Shown: piece after piece, positions 43,766 through 53,435 of the stretch
Layout of the letters: the number at the start of each line of letters is the position of its first letter
Position numbering within the stretch: the stretch's first letter is position 1
Origin: CAIKMD01 sp035552195
GTDB lineage: Bacteria > Pseudomonadota > Alphaproteobacteria > ATCC43930 > CGMCC-115725
Length of the DNA: 64,000 bases
Reading direction: 5' to 3'
Assembly: GCA_035552195.1 (NCBI GenBank)
Contig: DASZLU010000129.1
Span: forward strand, 3,209 to 67,208
Made by a program: the position numbers and the translations under genes
Notes under the pieces: generated by a model
What the model saw: only the letters and a program-made list of their open reading frames with translations
Database searches by the model: none
Told to the model about the DNA's origin: nothing

Positions 43766-44040
43766 TTACGCGGCGAGAACGGCGTTGACCGTCTCGATGA
43801 AATCGTCCGGGTCGAGCGGTTTGGCAAGCGTTTGCGCCACCAATCGGCGAAAATGACGTTGACGGTTGGACCGACGGCGACGACAAGCGGCAGCCTACCC
43901 ATCTGTCGATAGACGAAGAGCCCGCTTGAGACCGTCGATTTGTCCGATGGCCTCAAAGCTGCCGGATGGCGCTGACCGAATGCGCTCGAAACGGGGAACG
44001 ATGATCGCTTTGCCGGATTCGTGTAAGGCTTGCGCAGCAA
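43766..44040 (-). pseudogene. remnant of a hybrid histidine kinase (PDC sensor fused to receiver tail)
   Basis: Read over several frames, this minus-strand stretch gives PDC-sensor-like sequence, SGSFEAIGQIDGLKR then LFVYRQMGRLPLVVAVGP, followed after about 10 codons by the end of a receiver domain, KPLDPDDFIETVNAVLAA, and a TAA at 43766-43768. The kinase core that should lie between the two is missing. The simplest explanation is a large internal deletion of a hybrid sensor kinase plus frameshifts. The exact left edge is uncertain. Confidence 0.6.
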
Positions 44041-44269
44041 GACAGTATCGCGATGGCGGCGCCACAAAGCAGGCGCAGCCGTGGCTTCCTGGCGGAGCCG
44101 ACGAAAGGGATCATGGATTTGAAATCAAACGCCGTTTGTGCTGCGCGGAAAACACGGTACCGATTTTCGAGAGTAAAAGGTGATTAAGAATTACCCGCCC
44201 GCTTCCGCCGGTTTGCTTTGCCGCGGGGGCAGTCCCATATTCCGCCCGTTGATCGGACAAGGAAGAGGA

Positions 44270-45076
44270 ATGGCCATGGCGAGCCCGGATGATGCGATGC
44301 GGGGCGGAATGGCGCCGGCGGCCGGCCGGCCGATGTTGAGCGAGGCCGAACTCGAGCGGCGTCGCGGCAAGCCCTGGACGCTCAAAGTCGTCAAAGCCTT
44401 CGATGTCGGCCCGCACATGCGCCGGGTTCAACTCACAGGCGATAACCTTGCCGAATTCACCCCGAAGCCCGGGCAAGAGATCGTGCTGCAAATCCCGCAA
44501 ACGGGCGGCGAGCCGGCGCGGCGGCATTACACGATCCGCCGCTATGACACCGCCAGCAAGCTCATCGATGTCGATTTCGTGCTGCACGGCCATCGCACGC
44601 CGGGCGTGAGCTGGTCGCTCGACGCGAAGCCCGGCGATGTCATCGACATTCGCGGCCCACGCGGTCGTATCGGCCTCGATCCCGCTGCCGATTGGCACCT
44701 CTTCCTCGGTGACGAGACGTGCCTGCCGGCGATCTATGCGCTGCTCGAAGCCTTGCCGAAAGCTGCGCCGGCCCATGCCTTCCTCGAAGTCGCCGGCGAA
44801 GAGGACAAGCAAGAGCTCAAGACTCAAGCGGACGTGAAGCTGCACTGGTTGTTGCGCAACGGCGCCGCGCCGGGACCGAGCGAGTTGTTGTCGAATGCGC
44901 TCGCTGCGTTCACCTTCCCATCGGGCAAGGGGCACGCCATCGTCATCGGCGAGACCAGCAATGTGCGCAACCAGCGTCATGCGCTTATCGAGCGCGGCTT
45001 CGACAAGAGCCAGATCTATGCCGAAGGCTATTGGCGGCCGGACCGCATCGGCGGTCACGACCACGTCAACGACTAG
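44270..45076 (+). CDS. siderophore-interacting-protein family FAD reductase
   Basis: The 268-residue protein has an FAD-binding RRHYTIRRYD motif (the R-x-Y-T type), a preceding EFTPKPGQEIVLQIP strand and a C-terminal NAD(P)-binding half with WHLFLGDETCLPAIYALLEAL and the helical finish GYWRPDRIGG typical of SIP-family ferric-siderophore reductases. No siderophore transport or synthesis genes are nearby. ATG 44270 follows GGAAGAGG; a second ATG at 44276 is equally possible. Its neighbourhood raises the possibility that it serves as an electron donor for the reductase-less Rieske oxygenase, which is conjecture. Confidence 0.8.
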   Translation: MAMASPDDAMRGGMAPAAGRPMLSEAELERRRGKPWTLKVVKAFDVGPHMRRVQLTGDNLAEFTPKPGQEIVLQIPQTGGEPARRHYTIRRYDTASKLIDVDFVLHGHRTPGVSWSLDAKPGDVIDIRGPRGRIGLDPAADWHLFLGDETCLPAIYALLEALPKAAPAHAFLEVAGEEDKQELKTQADVKLHWLLRNGAAPGPSELLSNALAAFTFPSGKGHAIVIGETSNVRNQRHALIERGFDKSQIYAEGYWRPDRIGGHDHVND

Positions 45077-45082
45077 GTGCGT

Positions 45083-46327
45083 CTAGCGCCTGCCCGCTTG
45101 ATGATGCGGCGACTGCTCGTAATGCAGGCGTAAGAGATCGAGCCCGTAATCATTGCCGTTCGGTGTTCGCACGATGGTATGGACGTGGAACTTCGCCGGC
45201 TCGGCATTGGTCAGGAACACGCCGATATGATGGTCGAACTCGATCATCACCACCGGGCTCTGCACGCGGTAATAAAATGTGCTGTCCTCGGCAAACCCGC
45301 CGATCCAGCAGAAATGCGTTTCGCTCAAATGCTGCTCGATCTCCGCCATCCGCTGCTTTTCGGGCTCAGGCGGTAGCGGCGCGATATACCGGCCAACGAG
45401 ATCGAGCAGATTGCGGCGCTGCACCGCCGACATGTCGGCGGCCGCAATGCCCTCATAAGGAATGACGCGATTGTCCTGATGCGCGCCGGCAAGGTGAAGG
45501 TTGTCGGCGAAATGGCGACGGCCGGATGGGAGGTCGCCGCCAACCATCGAATGCGCGACGATCGCCTGTCGTTGTTGCTCCGGCGAGAACGAGCGCATCA
45601 GGGTGAGGCCGGCGCGCTCTTCATCCTCGAAGAGGGTGGTGCCGGCGAACGGCCCGACATCGGCGTGGCTGGGCTCCGCACCCCAGAAACTCGGCGTCAG
45701 CACCATCTGCCCGCCGATCACCATGCAATTAAGGCTGAGATGATGGCCGAACAATTGCCAGCCCCAGGGCTCGCTCAGGGATGGCGTGCCGAAGAGGCAG
45801 AAATTGTAGCTCCATTCGCCGAGGATCGCTGGTCCGCCGACAAGATCGCCGAGGAAGCGGTTGAGCCGCATCACATCGCGCGACATTTGAAAGCCCTTGG
45901 CGCTCATGCTGGCGCGCAGGATCGCGAGCGCGGCCTCGCGCTGCGCGTCGGAAATTTCCTCGAGCCGCAGTCCGTAATCCTCGAAGAAATTCTCGGTGTT
46001 CTGCCAGCGCCGCCAGGTTTTGGAATCGGCCGCAAAGCACGAGGCTTTGCGCTGCGCCTCGGTCAGCAGGCTGAGCAGCGCCTGGGCGGCATCGGTCATT
46101 GCCTTGACCGGCGCGCCATTCGGTTCGAGCTTATAAAGGCCACGGCGGGTCGTTCCATCGGTGGTAATGCCGGCGAAGGGTTCGGCGAGCTGTTTTTCCC
46201 ACTGCGCGAAGAATTCCTTGGCGCGCGGGCTTTGCCGCCGCGCCTCGGCATGGGCGCGCGCCGTCGGCCCGGCAATTTTGGATTGCCCCGGTTTTGGCAA
46301 AAACGGGTGGTAATCGGGTCGTGACAT
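45083..46327 (-). CDS. DUF3500 domain protein
   Basis: The 414-residue protein has the pattern of DUF3500 proteins: GEWSYNFCLFGTPSLSEPWG, FGHHLSLNCMVIGGQMVLTP, GAEPSHADVGPFAG and a C-terminal IEFDHHIGVFL with HVHTIVRTPNGNDYG. The histidine clusters suggest metal binding, but the function of the family is unknown. No signal peptide is visible. ATG 46327 has GGAG upstream and begins at the conserved N-terminal region. It converges on the flavoprotein gene and is divergent from the HAD hydrolase. Confidence 0.75.
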   Translation of the reverse strand: MSRPDYHPFLPKPGQSKIAGPTARAHAEARRQSPRAKEFFAQWEKQLAEPFAGITTDGTTRRGLYKLEPNGAPVKAMTDAAQALLSLLTEAQRKASCFAADSKTWRRWQNTENFFEDYGLRLEEISDAQREAALAILRASMSAKGFQMSRDVMRLNRFLGDLVGGPAILGEWSYNFCLFGTPSLSEPWGWQLFGHHLSLNCMVIGGQMVLTPSFWGAEPSHADVGPFAGTTLFEDEERAGLTLMRSFSPEQQRQAIVAHSMVGGDLPSGRRHFADNLHLAGAHQDNRVIPYEGIAAADMSAVQRRNLLDLVGRYIAPLPPEPEKQRMAEIEQHLSETHFCWIGGFAEDSTFYYRVQSPVVMIEFDHHIGVFLTNAEPAKFHVHTIVRTPNGNDYGLDLLRLHYEQSPHHQAGRR

Positions 46328-46405
46328 CGCGGGCTCCTTTGGGCGGGCGGGCGAGTGTAAGATCGCGGCTATCGGGCCGACAAGCGCTGACAAGACGGCT
46401 TAGGA

Positions 46406-47224
46406 ATGAGCATGGATCGCATCGCGCTGGTGATATCGGACGTCGACGGCACGCTGGTCGATACGCAAAAGCGTGTGACCGGGCGCACGCGCCAGGCGGT
46501 GGCGTCGCTGCAGGCACACGGCATCGGTTTCACCGTTGTCAGCAGTCGCCCGCCTTTCGGTCTCCGACCGTTGATCGAGGCGCTTGGCATCACCGCGCCG
46601 GTCGCGGCGTTCAATGGCGGCGCGATCGCCTCGCCGGCGCTGAATATCCTCGATCAGCGCAGCATCGATCGCGCGGTCGCGCGCGAGATCATCGCTTTTC
46701 TCGATGCGCAGAAGATCGGCGCCTGGCTGTTCACCGGCGCCGAATGGCTGACGCGCGATCCTGACGGCGCGCATGTCGCGCATGAGACGCACACCGTGCA
46801 GCAAGGCCCGCATATCGTCGCGGATTTCGACGCCGTCATCGATCAAGGCGGCAAGATCGTTGGCGTTAGCGACGATTTCGCGCGGCTCGAGGCGATCGAG
46901 AAGCAGGCGCAATCGCAGTTCACGGGAAGGGCGGTAGCAGTGCGCTCGCAATCCTATTATCTCGATTTCGTCGCGCCGGGTGTCGATAAAGGCCTGGCGG
47001 TGCGTGAACTAGCCAAGACGATCGGTGTTCCTTTCGCCCAGATCGTCACGCTCGGCGACATGGAGAACGACGTGCCGATGTTTCATCAGGCGGGCTTTAG
47101 CATCGCGATGGGTAATGCCACCGATGCCGTAAAGAGGCAGGCGCGCGAAGCGACGCTCACCAACGACGAAGACGGTTTCGCCGCGGCGGTCGAGAAGTTC
47201 ATCTTGCCGCGCGCGGGTGGGTGA
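46406..47224 (+). CDS. Cof-type HAD-superfamily phosphatase
   Basis: The 272-residue protein has the HAD motifs VISDVDGTLVDT (motif I Asp), SSRPP (motif II Ser region), Lys in DKGLAVRELAKTIG and VTLGDMENDVPMFHQAG (motif IV). A Cof-type cap domain lies between about residues 80 and 185. It would dephosphorylate sugar phosphates or related metabolites. It ends 4 bases before the start chosen for the GH15 gene, so the pair may be co-transcribed. Confidence 0.85.
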   Translation: MSMDRIALVISDVDGTLVDTQKRVTGRTRQAVASLQAHGIGFTVVSSRPPFGLRPLIEALGITAPVAAFNGGAIASPALNILDQRSIDRAVAREIIAFLDAQKIGAWLFTGAEWLTRDPDGAHVAHETHTVQQGPHIVADFDAVIDQGGKIVGVSDDFARLEAIEKQAQSQFTGRAVAVRSQSYYLDFVAPGVDKGLAVRELAKTIGVPFAQIVTLGDMENDVPMFHQAGFSIAMGNATDAVKRQAREATLTNDEDGFAAAVEKFILPRAGG

Positions 47225-47228
47225 CGCG

Positions 47229-49622
47229 ATGGGCGGCGAAGCTCCCGGCCGGCCCGGCATTCCGGCGCGCTGGACATCGAGCGCCAAAAGCGCGTTCGGT
47301 ACGGCGCTCACGCCGCAGAGCCGTGTCTGGTACACGATCAGCCACGGCATCCTCAACGAGATTTATTACCCGCGCGTCGATTATGCCTGCACGCGCGATT
47401 TCGGCTTCATCGTCACCAATGGACGCAATTATTTCTCGGAAGAGAAGCGCCATGCGCACAGCAGCGTGCATCCGGTCGAAGACGGCGTGCCGGCTTTCAA
47501 GCTGTCGAACGCCGCCGTCGACGGCCGCTATCGTATCGACAAGACGATCCTTTCCGATCCGACATGCGATGTCGTGCTCCAGCGCGTTTCCTTCCGCGCG
47601 CTCGATGGTGCGCGCGATTATCGGCTGTTCGCGCTCGTGTCGCCGCATCTCGTCAATCGCGGCGCCGATAACCATGCCTGGCTCGGCAGTCATAAAGGGC
47701 GTGAGATGCTGTTCGCAGCGGGCAGCGACAACGCCATGGCGCTGGCCTGCTCGGCGCCGTGGCGCGCGCGCTCGGTCGGTTTCGTCGGCTCCTCGGATGG
47801 CTGGCAGGATCTGAATCGGAATTTCGCGCTGACCTGGAATTATGACACGGCGCATGGCGGCAATGTCGCGCTGACGGCCGAGATCGACCTCGCCAACTGC
47901 AACAACGAATTTATCGTCGCGCTCGGCTTCGGCCGCCGCGCGGAGGAAGCGGCGCATCGCGTCATCGGCAGCCTCGCCGATGGTTTCGATGCCGCGCTCG
48001 CGGGCTTCACCGAGAAATGGCAGGATTGGCAGGCGCAGCTTCTGCCGCTCGATCCGCCGCGCGATCCGGGCAGTGCCAACACCTACCGCATCAGTACGGC
48101 GGTGCTGCGCACGCATGAGGCCAATTCTTTTCCTGGCGGCATCATTGCCAGTCTCTCGATCCCGTGGGGCTTTGCCCGCGGCGACGAAGACCTCGGCGGC
48201 TATCATCTGGTTTGGCCGCGCGATCTCGTCGAATCCGCTGGTGCGTTGGTCGCTTGCGGCGCTTTCGAGGATGCGCGCCGCGTGCTGCGCTGGCTCGAGG
48301 CGACGCAAGAGGCGGATGGCCATTGGCCGCAGAATTGCTGGCTCGACGGCGAGCCCTATTGGAACGGCGTCCAGATGGATGAATGCGCCTTTCCGATCTT
48401 GCTGGTCGATTTGTTGTGGCGCGAGAGCGGGCTGAATTCGGCCGAATTGCTGCGCTATTGGCCGATGGTGAAGAAAGCTGCGGCTTTCGTCATGCAGAAC
48501 GGGCCCGTGACCGGGCAGGATCGCTGGGAAGAGGATGCGGGCTATTCGCCCTTCACCCTCGCGGTCGAGATCGCGGCATTGCTTGCCGCTGCGGATATCG
48601 CCGAGCATGCCCACGAAATCGCCGCGGCAGCCTATCTGCGCCAGACAGCCGACGCGTGGAACGAGCAGATCGAGCGCTGGATCTACGCCACCGATACCAC
48701 GCTGGCGCGCGAGGTCGGCGTGGAGGGCTATTACGTGCGCATCGCGCCGGCGGACAGCGCCGATGCTTGCGTACCGAGTGGCGGCTTTGTGCCGATCAAG
48801 AATCGTCCGCCCGACCAAAGTACCGCGCCGGCGGCGCTGCTGGTCAGTCCCGATGCGCTGGCGTTGGTGCGGTTCGGCTTGCGCGCGGCGGATGATCCAC
48901 GCATCCGCAACACGCTGCGCGTGATCGACGCGCTGCTGAAGGTCGAATTCCCGGCCGGGCCGAGCTGGCGTCGCTATAACGGCGACGGCTATGGCGAGCA
49001 CGAGGACGGGCGACCGTTCGACGGCACCGGAATCGGCCGGCCCTGGCCGCTGCTGACCGGCGAACGTGCGCATTACGAAATCGCCGCCGGCAATCGCGCC
49101 GGCGCCGAAGACCTGCTCGCCACGATGGAGGCGTTCGCCAGCGACGGTCACCTCATTCCGGAACAGGTCTGGGACAGCGACGACATTCCGGAGCGCGAGC
49201 TGTTCCGCGGCCGCCCGTCCGGCTCGGCAATGCCGCTGGTCTGGGCGCATGCCGAGCACATCAAGCTGCTGCGTTCGCTCCGCGAGGAGCGCATCTTCGA
49301 CATGCCGCCGCAGGCTTATCAGCGCTATCAGGTCGAAGGCGTGCGCTCACCGCTGCGGATATGGCGGCTCAATCACAAATGCCGCACGATCGAAGCCGGC
49401 AAGACGGTGCGGATCGAGTTGCCGCGGCCGGCGCTGATCCATTGGAGCGACGACGATTGGCACCGCGTCGTCGATACACCGACGCAAACGACGGCATTCG
49501 CCACGCATATTGCCGATCTCGACACCGAAGGCCTGATGCCCGGGAACGCGGTCGTTCTGACTTTTTATTGGCAGAACGACCAGCGTTGGGAGGGCACCGA
49601 CTATCGGATCGATGTCATATAG
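47229..49622 (+). CDS. glycoside hydrolase family 15 (glucoamylase/trehalase-like)
   Basis: The 797-residue enzyme begins with an N-terminal beta-domain typical of bacterial GH15 proteins (VWYTISHGILNEIYYPRVDY). The (alpha/alpha)6 barrel carries GYHLVWPRDLVESAGALV and WEEDAGYSPFTLAVEIAAL, whose Glu is the likely general acid, and a second catalytic-region block GFVPIKNRPP. ATG 47229 is preferred over GTG 47217 because the latter overlaps the HAD gene. Glucoamylases and GH15 trehalases share this plan, so the substrate is open. No signal peptide is visible, so it is expected to be cytoplasmic. Confidence 0.85.
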   Translation: MGGEAPGRPGIPARWTSSAKSAFGTALTPQSRVWYTISHGILNEIYYPRVDYACTRDFGFIVTNGRNYFSEEKRHAHSSVHPVEDGVPAFKLSNAAVDGRYRIDKTILSDPTCDVVLQRVSFRALDGARDYRLFALVSPHLVNRGADNHAWLGSHKGREMLFAAGSDNAMALACSAPWRARSVGFVGSSDGWQDLNRNFALTWNYDTAHGGNVALTAEIDLANCNNEFIVALGFGRRAEEAAHRVIGSLADGFDAALAGFTEKWQDWQAQLLPLDPPRDPGSANTYRISTAVLRTHEANSFPGGIIASLSIPWGFARGDEDLGGYHLVWPRDLVESAGALVACGAFEDARRVLRWLEATQEADGHWPQNCWLDGEPYWNGVQMDECAFPILLVDLLWRESGLNSAELLRYWPMVKKAAAFVMQNGPVTGQDRWEEDAGYSPFTLAVEIAALLAAADIAEHAHEIAAAAYLRQTADAWNEQIERWIYATDTTLAREVGVEGYYVRIAPADSADACVPSGGFVPIKNRPPDQSTAPAALLVSPDALALVRFGLRAADDPRIRNTLRVIDALLKVEFPAGPSWRRYNGDGYGEHEDGRPFDGTGIGRPWPLLTGERAHYEIAAGNRAGAEDLLATMEAFASDGHLIPEQVWDSDDIPERELFRGRPSGSAMPLVWAHAEHIKLLRSLREERIFDMPPQAYQRYQVEGVRSPLRIWRLNHKCRTIEAGKTVRIELPRPALIHWSDDDWHRVVDTPTQTTAFATHIADLDTEGLMPGNAVVLTFYWQNDQRWEGTDYRIDVI

Positions 49623-49631
49623 GCCGCGCCG

Positions 49632-51290
49632 CTAATCCTGCGGCTCGAGCTTCACGATCGACGCGCCGTGATTGCTGCCGACCCAGATCGCGCCATCTTT
49701 GTCAACGAACATGCGACGGATATTGGTCGAGCGGGGCAGCAGGTATTCGACCCATTCGCCGGTCTTGGGATTGAGCCGGTCGACGCGGTCGGTCAGCATC
49801 GATCCGGTCCATATCTCGCCATCCTTTGCCGGCACGACGTCATAAGGATCGAAATAGGGCGTCGGCACTTTGAACTCGGTGATCTTTTCGGTCTCCGGAT
49901 CGAAGCGGCCGATATTGTTGCCGTTGAATTCGGCGAACCAGAGAATGTCGTCGGCATCGACTCGGCCGCGGCGCGGGCGCGAATAAGCCGTCGGCGTCGG
50001 ATAGATGGTGAGTTGCTTGGTCTTGGCGTCGATCCTGCCGATCTCGCCGCCACCGAAAGCAAGCAGGTAGAGGTTGTTCTGATGATCGGCGGGCATGCCG
50101 TAACCGGCGACGCCTTGGCCGCGCAGATCCTTCACCGGACCGAGATTCTCCCACTTCCCGCTTTTGACATCGAGCCGGAAAGTCGAATGCTTGTCCTGGT
50201 CGTTGCTCCACACCTTGCCGTCGACCGAGGCGTAGGTCGGGGTGACCATCGATTCCTGCGTGTGGTCGTTCTGCCAATCCTTGGGCAGCGGATAGAAGGT
50301 GAATTTCTTCGCCTTCATATCGAAGCGCGCGACGCCGGTCTGATACATCATCGAGACCCAGAGATCGCCTTTCGCATCGGGTTCGAGATCGAGCGTGCCG
50401 GTCGGGAAGCCGGGCTTCACCATGGGCAGCGGATAATCCTTCGCCTTGCCGGTCCTGGGATCGAGCGACCCCATGAATTGATGACCAAAATCGGCGTACC
50501 AGATCATGCCATCGGGCATGCGCACGACGTCATGCGGCTGCGCGTCCTGACGCGGCAAGTTGTATTCGGTGATGATCACATGCCTCGCGCGGCCGCTCGG
50601 CCGCGGCAGCGTCTTGAGCGGGAAGTTCCAACTCTGCTGCTTACTGAGATTGATCGTCGTCATCCATTCGGCGATCGGCTGCAATTGCTCCGGCGTGCCG
50701 AAGCCGCGTTGCGCGCTGCCGACCGTCGGTTGCGGATGCGACGGCACGCTGCCGGGCGAATAGCTCGACATGCGCTTATAGACTTGCTGCCACTCGTCGG
50801 CGTTATGCGTCGATTGGAAGATGCGCTGCAGCGAGTGACACGCATCGCAATTCGAGAGGAATTGCTGCTGCTTCTCGGTGCCCGGCGCGCTGATCATCCA
50901 TTCGGCGTCGGTGAGCTGATTATAAAGCTGCTTCGCCTTGCGAAGCTTGAGATCGGCCGCGCTCGGCTTGCCGGGGGCAACCGTCGTGCTCGGGAAACCG
51001 TCGACCTCATAACCGACGGCGCGAATGGCAAGATCGTATTTGCCGGGGGCAAGGCGCGAGGCGGGGAACGCGTAGTGGCCCTGATCGTCGGTGACGACGG
51101 TGGTGGTGACGGTCGAACCGGTCTGGGTGGCGCTGACCAGCACGCCGCCCATGGCGCCTTCTTCGTCGGAGCGGATCGTGCCTTGCAGAGCGACCGCGCC
51201 GGTCTCGGCCGCGAAGATCGGTAGCGGCGCCGTTACGGCGAGGAGCAACAGAAACGCGAGGGAACCAAGGCCGACACGCATCCTAATCAT
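49632..51290 (-). CDS. periplasmic fusion: carboxypeptidase-regulatory domain, heme c motif and Vgb-like propeller
   Basis: The 552-residue protein has a signal peptide (LGSLAFLLLLAVTAPLPIFA). A small carboxypeptidase-regulatory-like beta domain follows (about 33-110: GTIRSDEEGAMGGVLVSAT, YDLAIRAVGYEV). A CDACH heme-binding motif lies near 146 (SNCDACHSLQRIFQ). The rest is a propeller of the virginiamycin-B-lyase/SMP type with repeats such as GMIWYADFGHQFMGSLDP, GDLWVSMMYQTGVARFD and ILWFAEFNGNNIGRFDP. A single-heme cytochrome fused to such a propeller suggests an electron-transferring oxidoreductase or sensor; its reaction is unknown. Confidence 0.75.
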   Translation of the reverse strand: MIRMRVGLGSLAFLLLLAVTAPLPIFAAETGAVALQGTIRSDEEGAMGGVLVSATQTGSTVTTTVVTDDQGHYAFPASRLAPGKYDLAIRAVGYEVDGFPSTTVAPGKPSAADLKLRKAKQLYNQLTDAEWMISAPGTEKQQQFLSNCDACHSLQRIFQSTHNADEWQQVYKRMSSYSPGSVPSHPQPTVGSAQRGFGTPEQLQPIAEWMTTINLSKQQSWNFPLKTLPRPSGRARHVIITEYNLPRQDAQPHDVVRMPDGMIWYADFGHQFMGSLDPRTGKAKDYPLPMVKPGFPTGTLDLEPDAKGDLWVSMMYQTGVARFDMKAKKFTFYPLPKDWQNDHTQESMVTPTYASVDGKVWSNDQDKHSTFRLDVKSGKWENLGPVKDLRGQGVAGYGMPADHQNNLYLLAFGGGEIGRIDAKTKQLTIYPTPTAYSRPRRGRVDADDILWFAEFNGNNIGRFDPETEKITEFKVPTPYFDPYDVVPAKDGEIWTGSMLTDRVDRLNPKTGEWVEYLLPRSTNIRRMFVDKDGAIWVGSNHGASIVKLEPQD

Positions 51291-51374
51291 CGTCTCCTCC
51301 GATCCGTTTTATAATTTCGGCACGACCCTCCGACGAACCACCACCATTTCGCCAAATCGTACAGACGACGCCGA

Positions 51375-52307
51375 TCAGGCTGGTTTGTATTTGCCGGTCA
51401 GTTGCGGTGCGGTCAGTTCTTTATGGCCTTTCTGCTCGCGCTCCAGCCGGGTCTCGCGCGACCAGGTGCGCTTCAGATCGTCGCGCACCGTGATCGTCAA
51501 CCGGCCCAGACCCTCGGCCTCGATCTCGACCTTATCGCCATCCTGGAAAGCGTTGAGGCCGCGGTGATTGGTGCCGGTGGCAAGGACATCCCCCGGCTCC
51601 AGTGTGTGGATCGAGCTGATGAACTCAATGCAGCGCGGAATCTTATGCGCCATGTCGTTGGTGTTGAAGCTTTGCTTCACCGCACCATTGACCCAGAGCT
51701 TGATCTGGATGTTCTGCGGGTCTTTCACCTCGTCCGCCGTGACGATGTACGGGCCGATCGGTGCAAAGGTCTCGCGCGCCTTTGATTGATAGAAGGTGTT
51801 GCCCGCCGGCGGCAGGCCGCGCGCCGAGCCGTCGATGAAATTGACGTAGCCGAAGATATAGGGCATCGCATCGGCGGCTTTCACGTTCGTCGCGCGCTTG
51901 CCGATGATCAAGGCAACCTCGGCCTCGCCCTCGAAGACGGTCGCCGGCACGTCGGGCAGTACCATCGTGTCGCCGTCGCCGATGAGGCCGTTCGACGATT
52001 TCATGAAGGCGTTGATCGGCGCCGGCTCTTTGCGGGTGCCGTCTTCCATGTAATTGACCGCCATGCAGTCGATGTTGCTCGGCTTCGTTATCGGCGCGCG
52101 AAATTTGACGGAGCTGACGGGCACGCCCTTGCCGCTATTGGCGGCGTCTTCGACCTTCTTTTTGTAGTCGCTCCAGCGCTCGATGAGCCCGTTCATCAGA
52201 CTGCCGGGGTTGGCGTGCGGAATGTCTTTCACTGCATCGGTGACATCGACGACGCTGTCGCCTTTGACGATGCCAATGCGATAGTCGTTAAAAAAGCAGA
52301 TCTTCAT
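51375..52307 (-). CDS. fumarylacetoacetate hydrolase family protein
   Basis: The 310-residue enzyme has the FAH fold with the metal-binding pair in FEGEAEVALIIGK and the Asp in GYVNFIDGSARG, plus TGTNHRGLNAFQDGDKVEIE near the C-terminus. Members hydrolyse or decarboxylate beta-keto acids late in aromatic degradation. It is the last gene of the F420-associated operon, 51 bases after the LLM oxidoreductase, and so may act in the same route as that enzyme. Confidence 0.85.
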   Translation of the reverse strand: MKICFFNDYRIGIVKGDSVVDVTDAVKDIPHANPGSLMNGLIERWSDYKKKVEDAANSGKGVPVSSVKFRAPITKPSNIDCMAVNYMEDGTRKEPAPINAFMKSSNGLIGDGDTMVLPDVPATVFEGEAEVALIIGKRATNVKAADAMPYIFGYVNFIDGSARGLPPAGNTFYQSKARETFAPIGPYIVTADEVKDPQNIQIKLWVNGAVKQSFNTNDMAHKIPRCIEFISSIHTLEPGDVLATGTNHRGLNAFQDGDKVEIEAEGLGRLTITVRDDLKRTWSRETRLEREQKGHKELTAPQLTGKYKPA

Positions 52308-52358
52308 GTAAGTCCTCCCATTTATTACGGCTCTTCTACGCCGCCGATCCGTCGCCGT

Positions 52359-53423
52359 CTAGGCAGCCTTCTCGATCACCTTCGCCCAATCCTCGAGCAA
52401 CTCCATTTCGTGCCCATTGCGCAGATTGATGGCGAGTTGGCTGAAGCCGGCGGCTTTGAAGGCCTTCACGCCTTCGACCAATTCTTCTTCCGGACCGGTC
52501 ATCGTCATGTTGCGGATGAGGTCCGCGGACAGAAGCTGCTCTTCCTCGGGCCGCAGGAACATCAGATGGCCGCGATGATTGGTCAGATAGCGCGCATCGG
52601 CCGGCTCATAGGTCTTATAGATTTCGAGATAGCGTTCGTAGAGCGGCTTCAGGAAAGGCAGCGGCTTGGTGATCGAGCCAAGTTCGTCATGCTCGGCATA
52701 GTCGTGGAACAGCATCGTGATCGAAGGGCCCGCTTGCGCCTTGGCGCGCGCGCTGTCGGCGGCCTCGCCCGGGCGCAGCACCGCGCCGGCGCAGAAGGTC
52801 GTCGAGTAAAGGTCTTTCACATCGCGACCGGCGGTGGTCCAGGATTTCTTCATCGCTTCGAGCGCCGCGGCCGCCGGCTGCGGCTTGCCGCCGCCCGCCA
52901 GCCAGCCGGCGCCGAGCTTGGCGACGAGATCGCGGCCCTTCGGCCCAAAGGCCGAGATATGCGCCGGGATCGGATTGTCGATGTTGATGTAGCCCTTCTC
53001 GGGGTTGAGGAAGCGGACCTTATGCGTGCCTTCTTCGTGCCATTCGACGGTCTCGCCGCGCAGCAGCGCCTCGACGACACGGAGATATTCCTCGAGCCGC
53101 GCCAGGGTGATCGCCGGCAGCCCCATGGTGCGGCGGCCGGTGAATCCGGTGCCGAGACCCATCTCGATGCGGCCCGGCGCCAGCGCGTTGAGCGAGGCGA
53201 GGGCGCTTGCCGCAACGGGCGCGATGCGGTTCGATGGGATCAGCACGCCGGTGCAGAGCTTGATCTTGCTGGTCTGCACCGCCGCCGCGCCCATCGCGAC
53301 GAAAATCTCGGCATTCAGCAGATGCGTGTCGTAGAACCAGGCATGGGTGAAGCCCAACTCCTCGGCGCGCTTCACGACTTTCCAGTGATGCGCCGACGTC
53401 GCCAGTTGAATGCCGTATTCCAT
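52359..53423 (-). CDS. LLM-class oxidoreductase, probably F420-dependent
   Basis: The 354-residue protein has the luciferase-like monooxygenase TIM barrel, with FTHAWFYDTHLLNAEIFVA, GRIEMGLGTGFTGRRTMG and GPKGRDLVAKLGAGWLAGG. Both FMN- and F420-using members exist. It is translated 12 bases after the F420 biosynthesis gene fbiC and on the same transcript, which makes F420 the more likely cofactor. Its substrate is unknown; the following FAH-family hydrolase hints at an aromatic or keto-acid substrate. Confidence 0.85.
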   Translation of the reverse strand: MEYGIQLATSAHHWKVVKRAEELGFTHAWFYDTHLLNAEIFVAMGAAAVQTSKIKLCTGVLIPSNRIAPVAASALASLNALAPGRIEMGLGTGFTGRRTMGLPAITLARLEEYLRVVEALLRGETVEWHEEGTHKVRFLNPEKGYINIDNPIPAHISAFGPKGRDLVAKLGAGWLAGGGKPQPAAAALEAMKKSWTTAGRDVKDLYSTTFCAGAVLRPGEAADSARAKAQAGPSITMLFHDYAEHDELGSITKPLPFLKPLYERYLEIYKTYEPADARYLTNHRGHLMFLRPEEEQLLSADLIRNMTMTGPEEELVEGVKAFKAAGFSQLAINLRNGHEMELLEDWAKVIEKAA

Positions 53424-53435
53424 GGTGGCCTCCCT

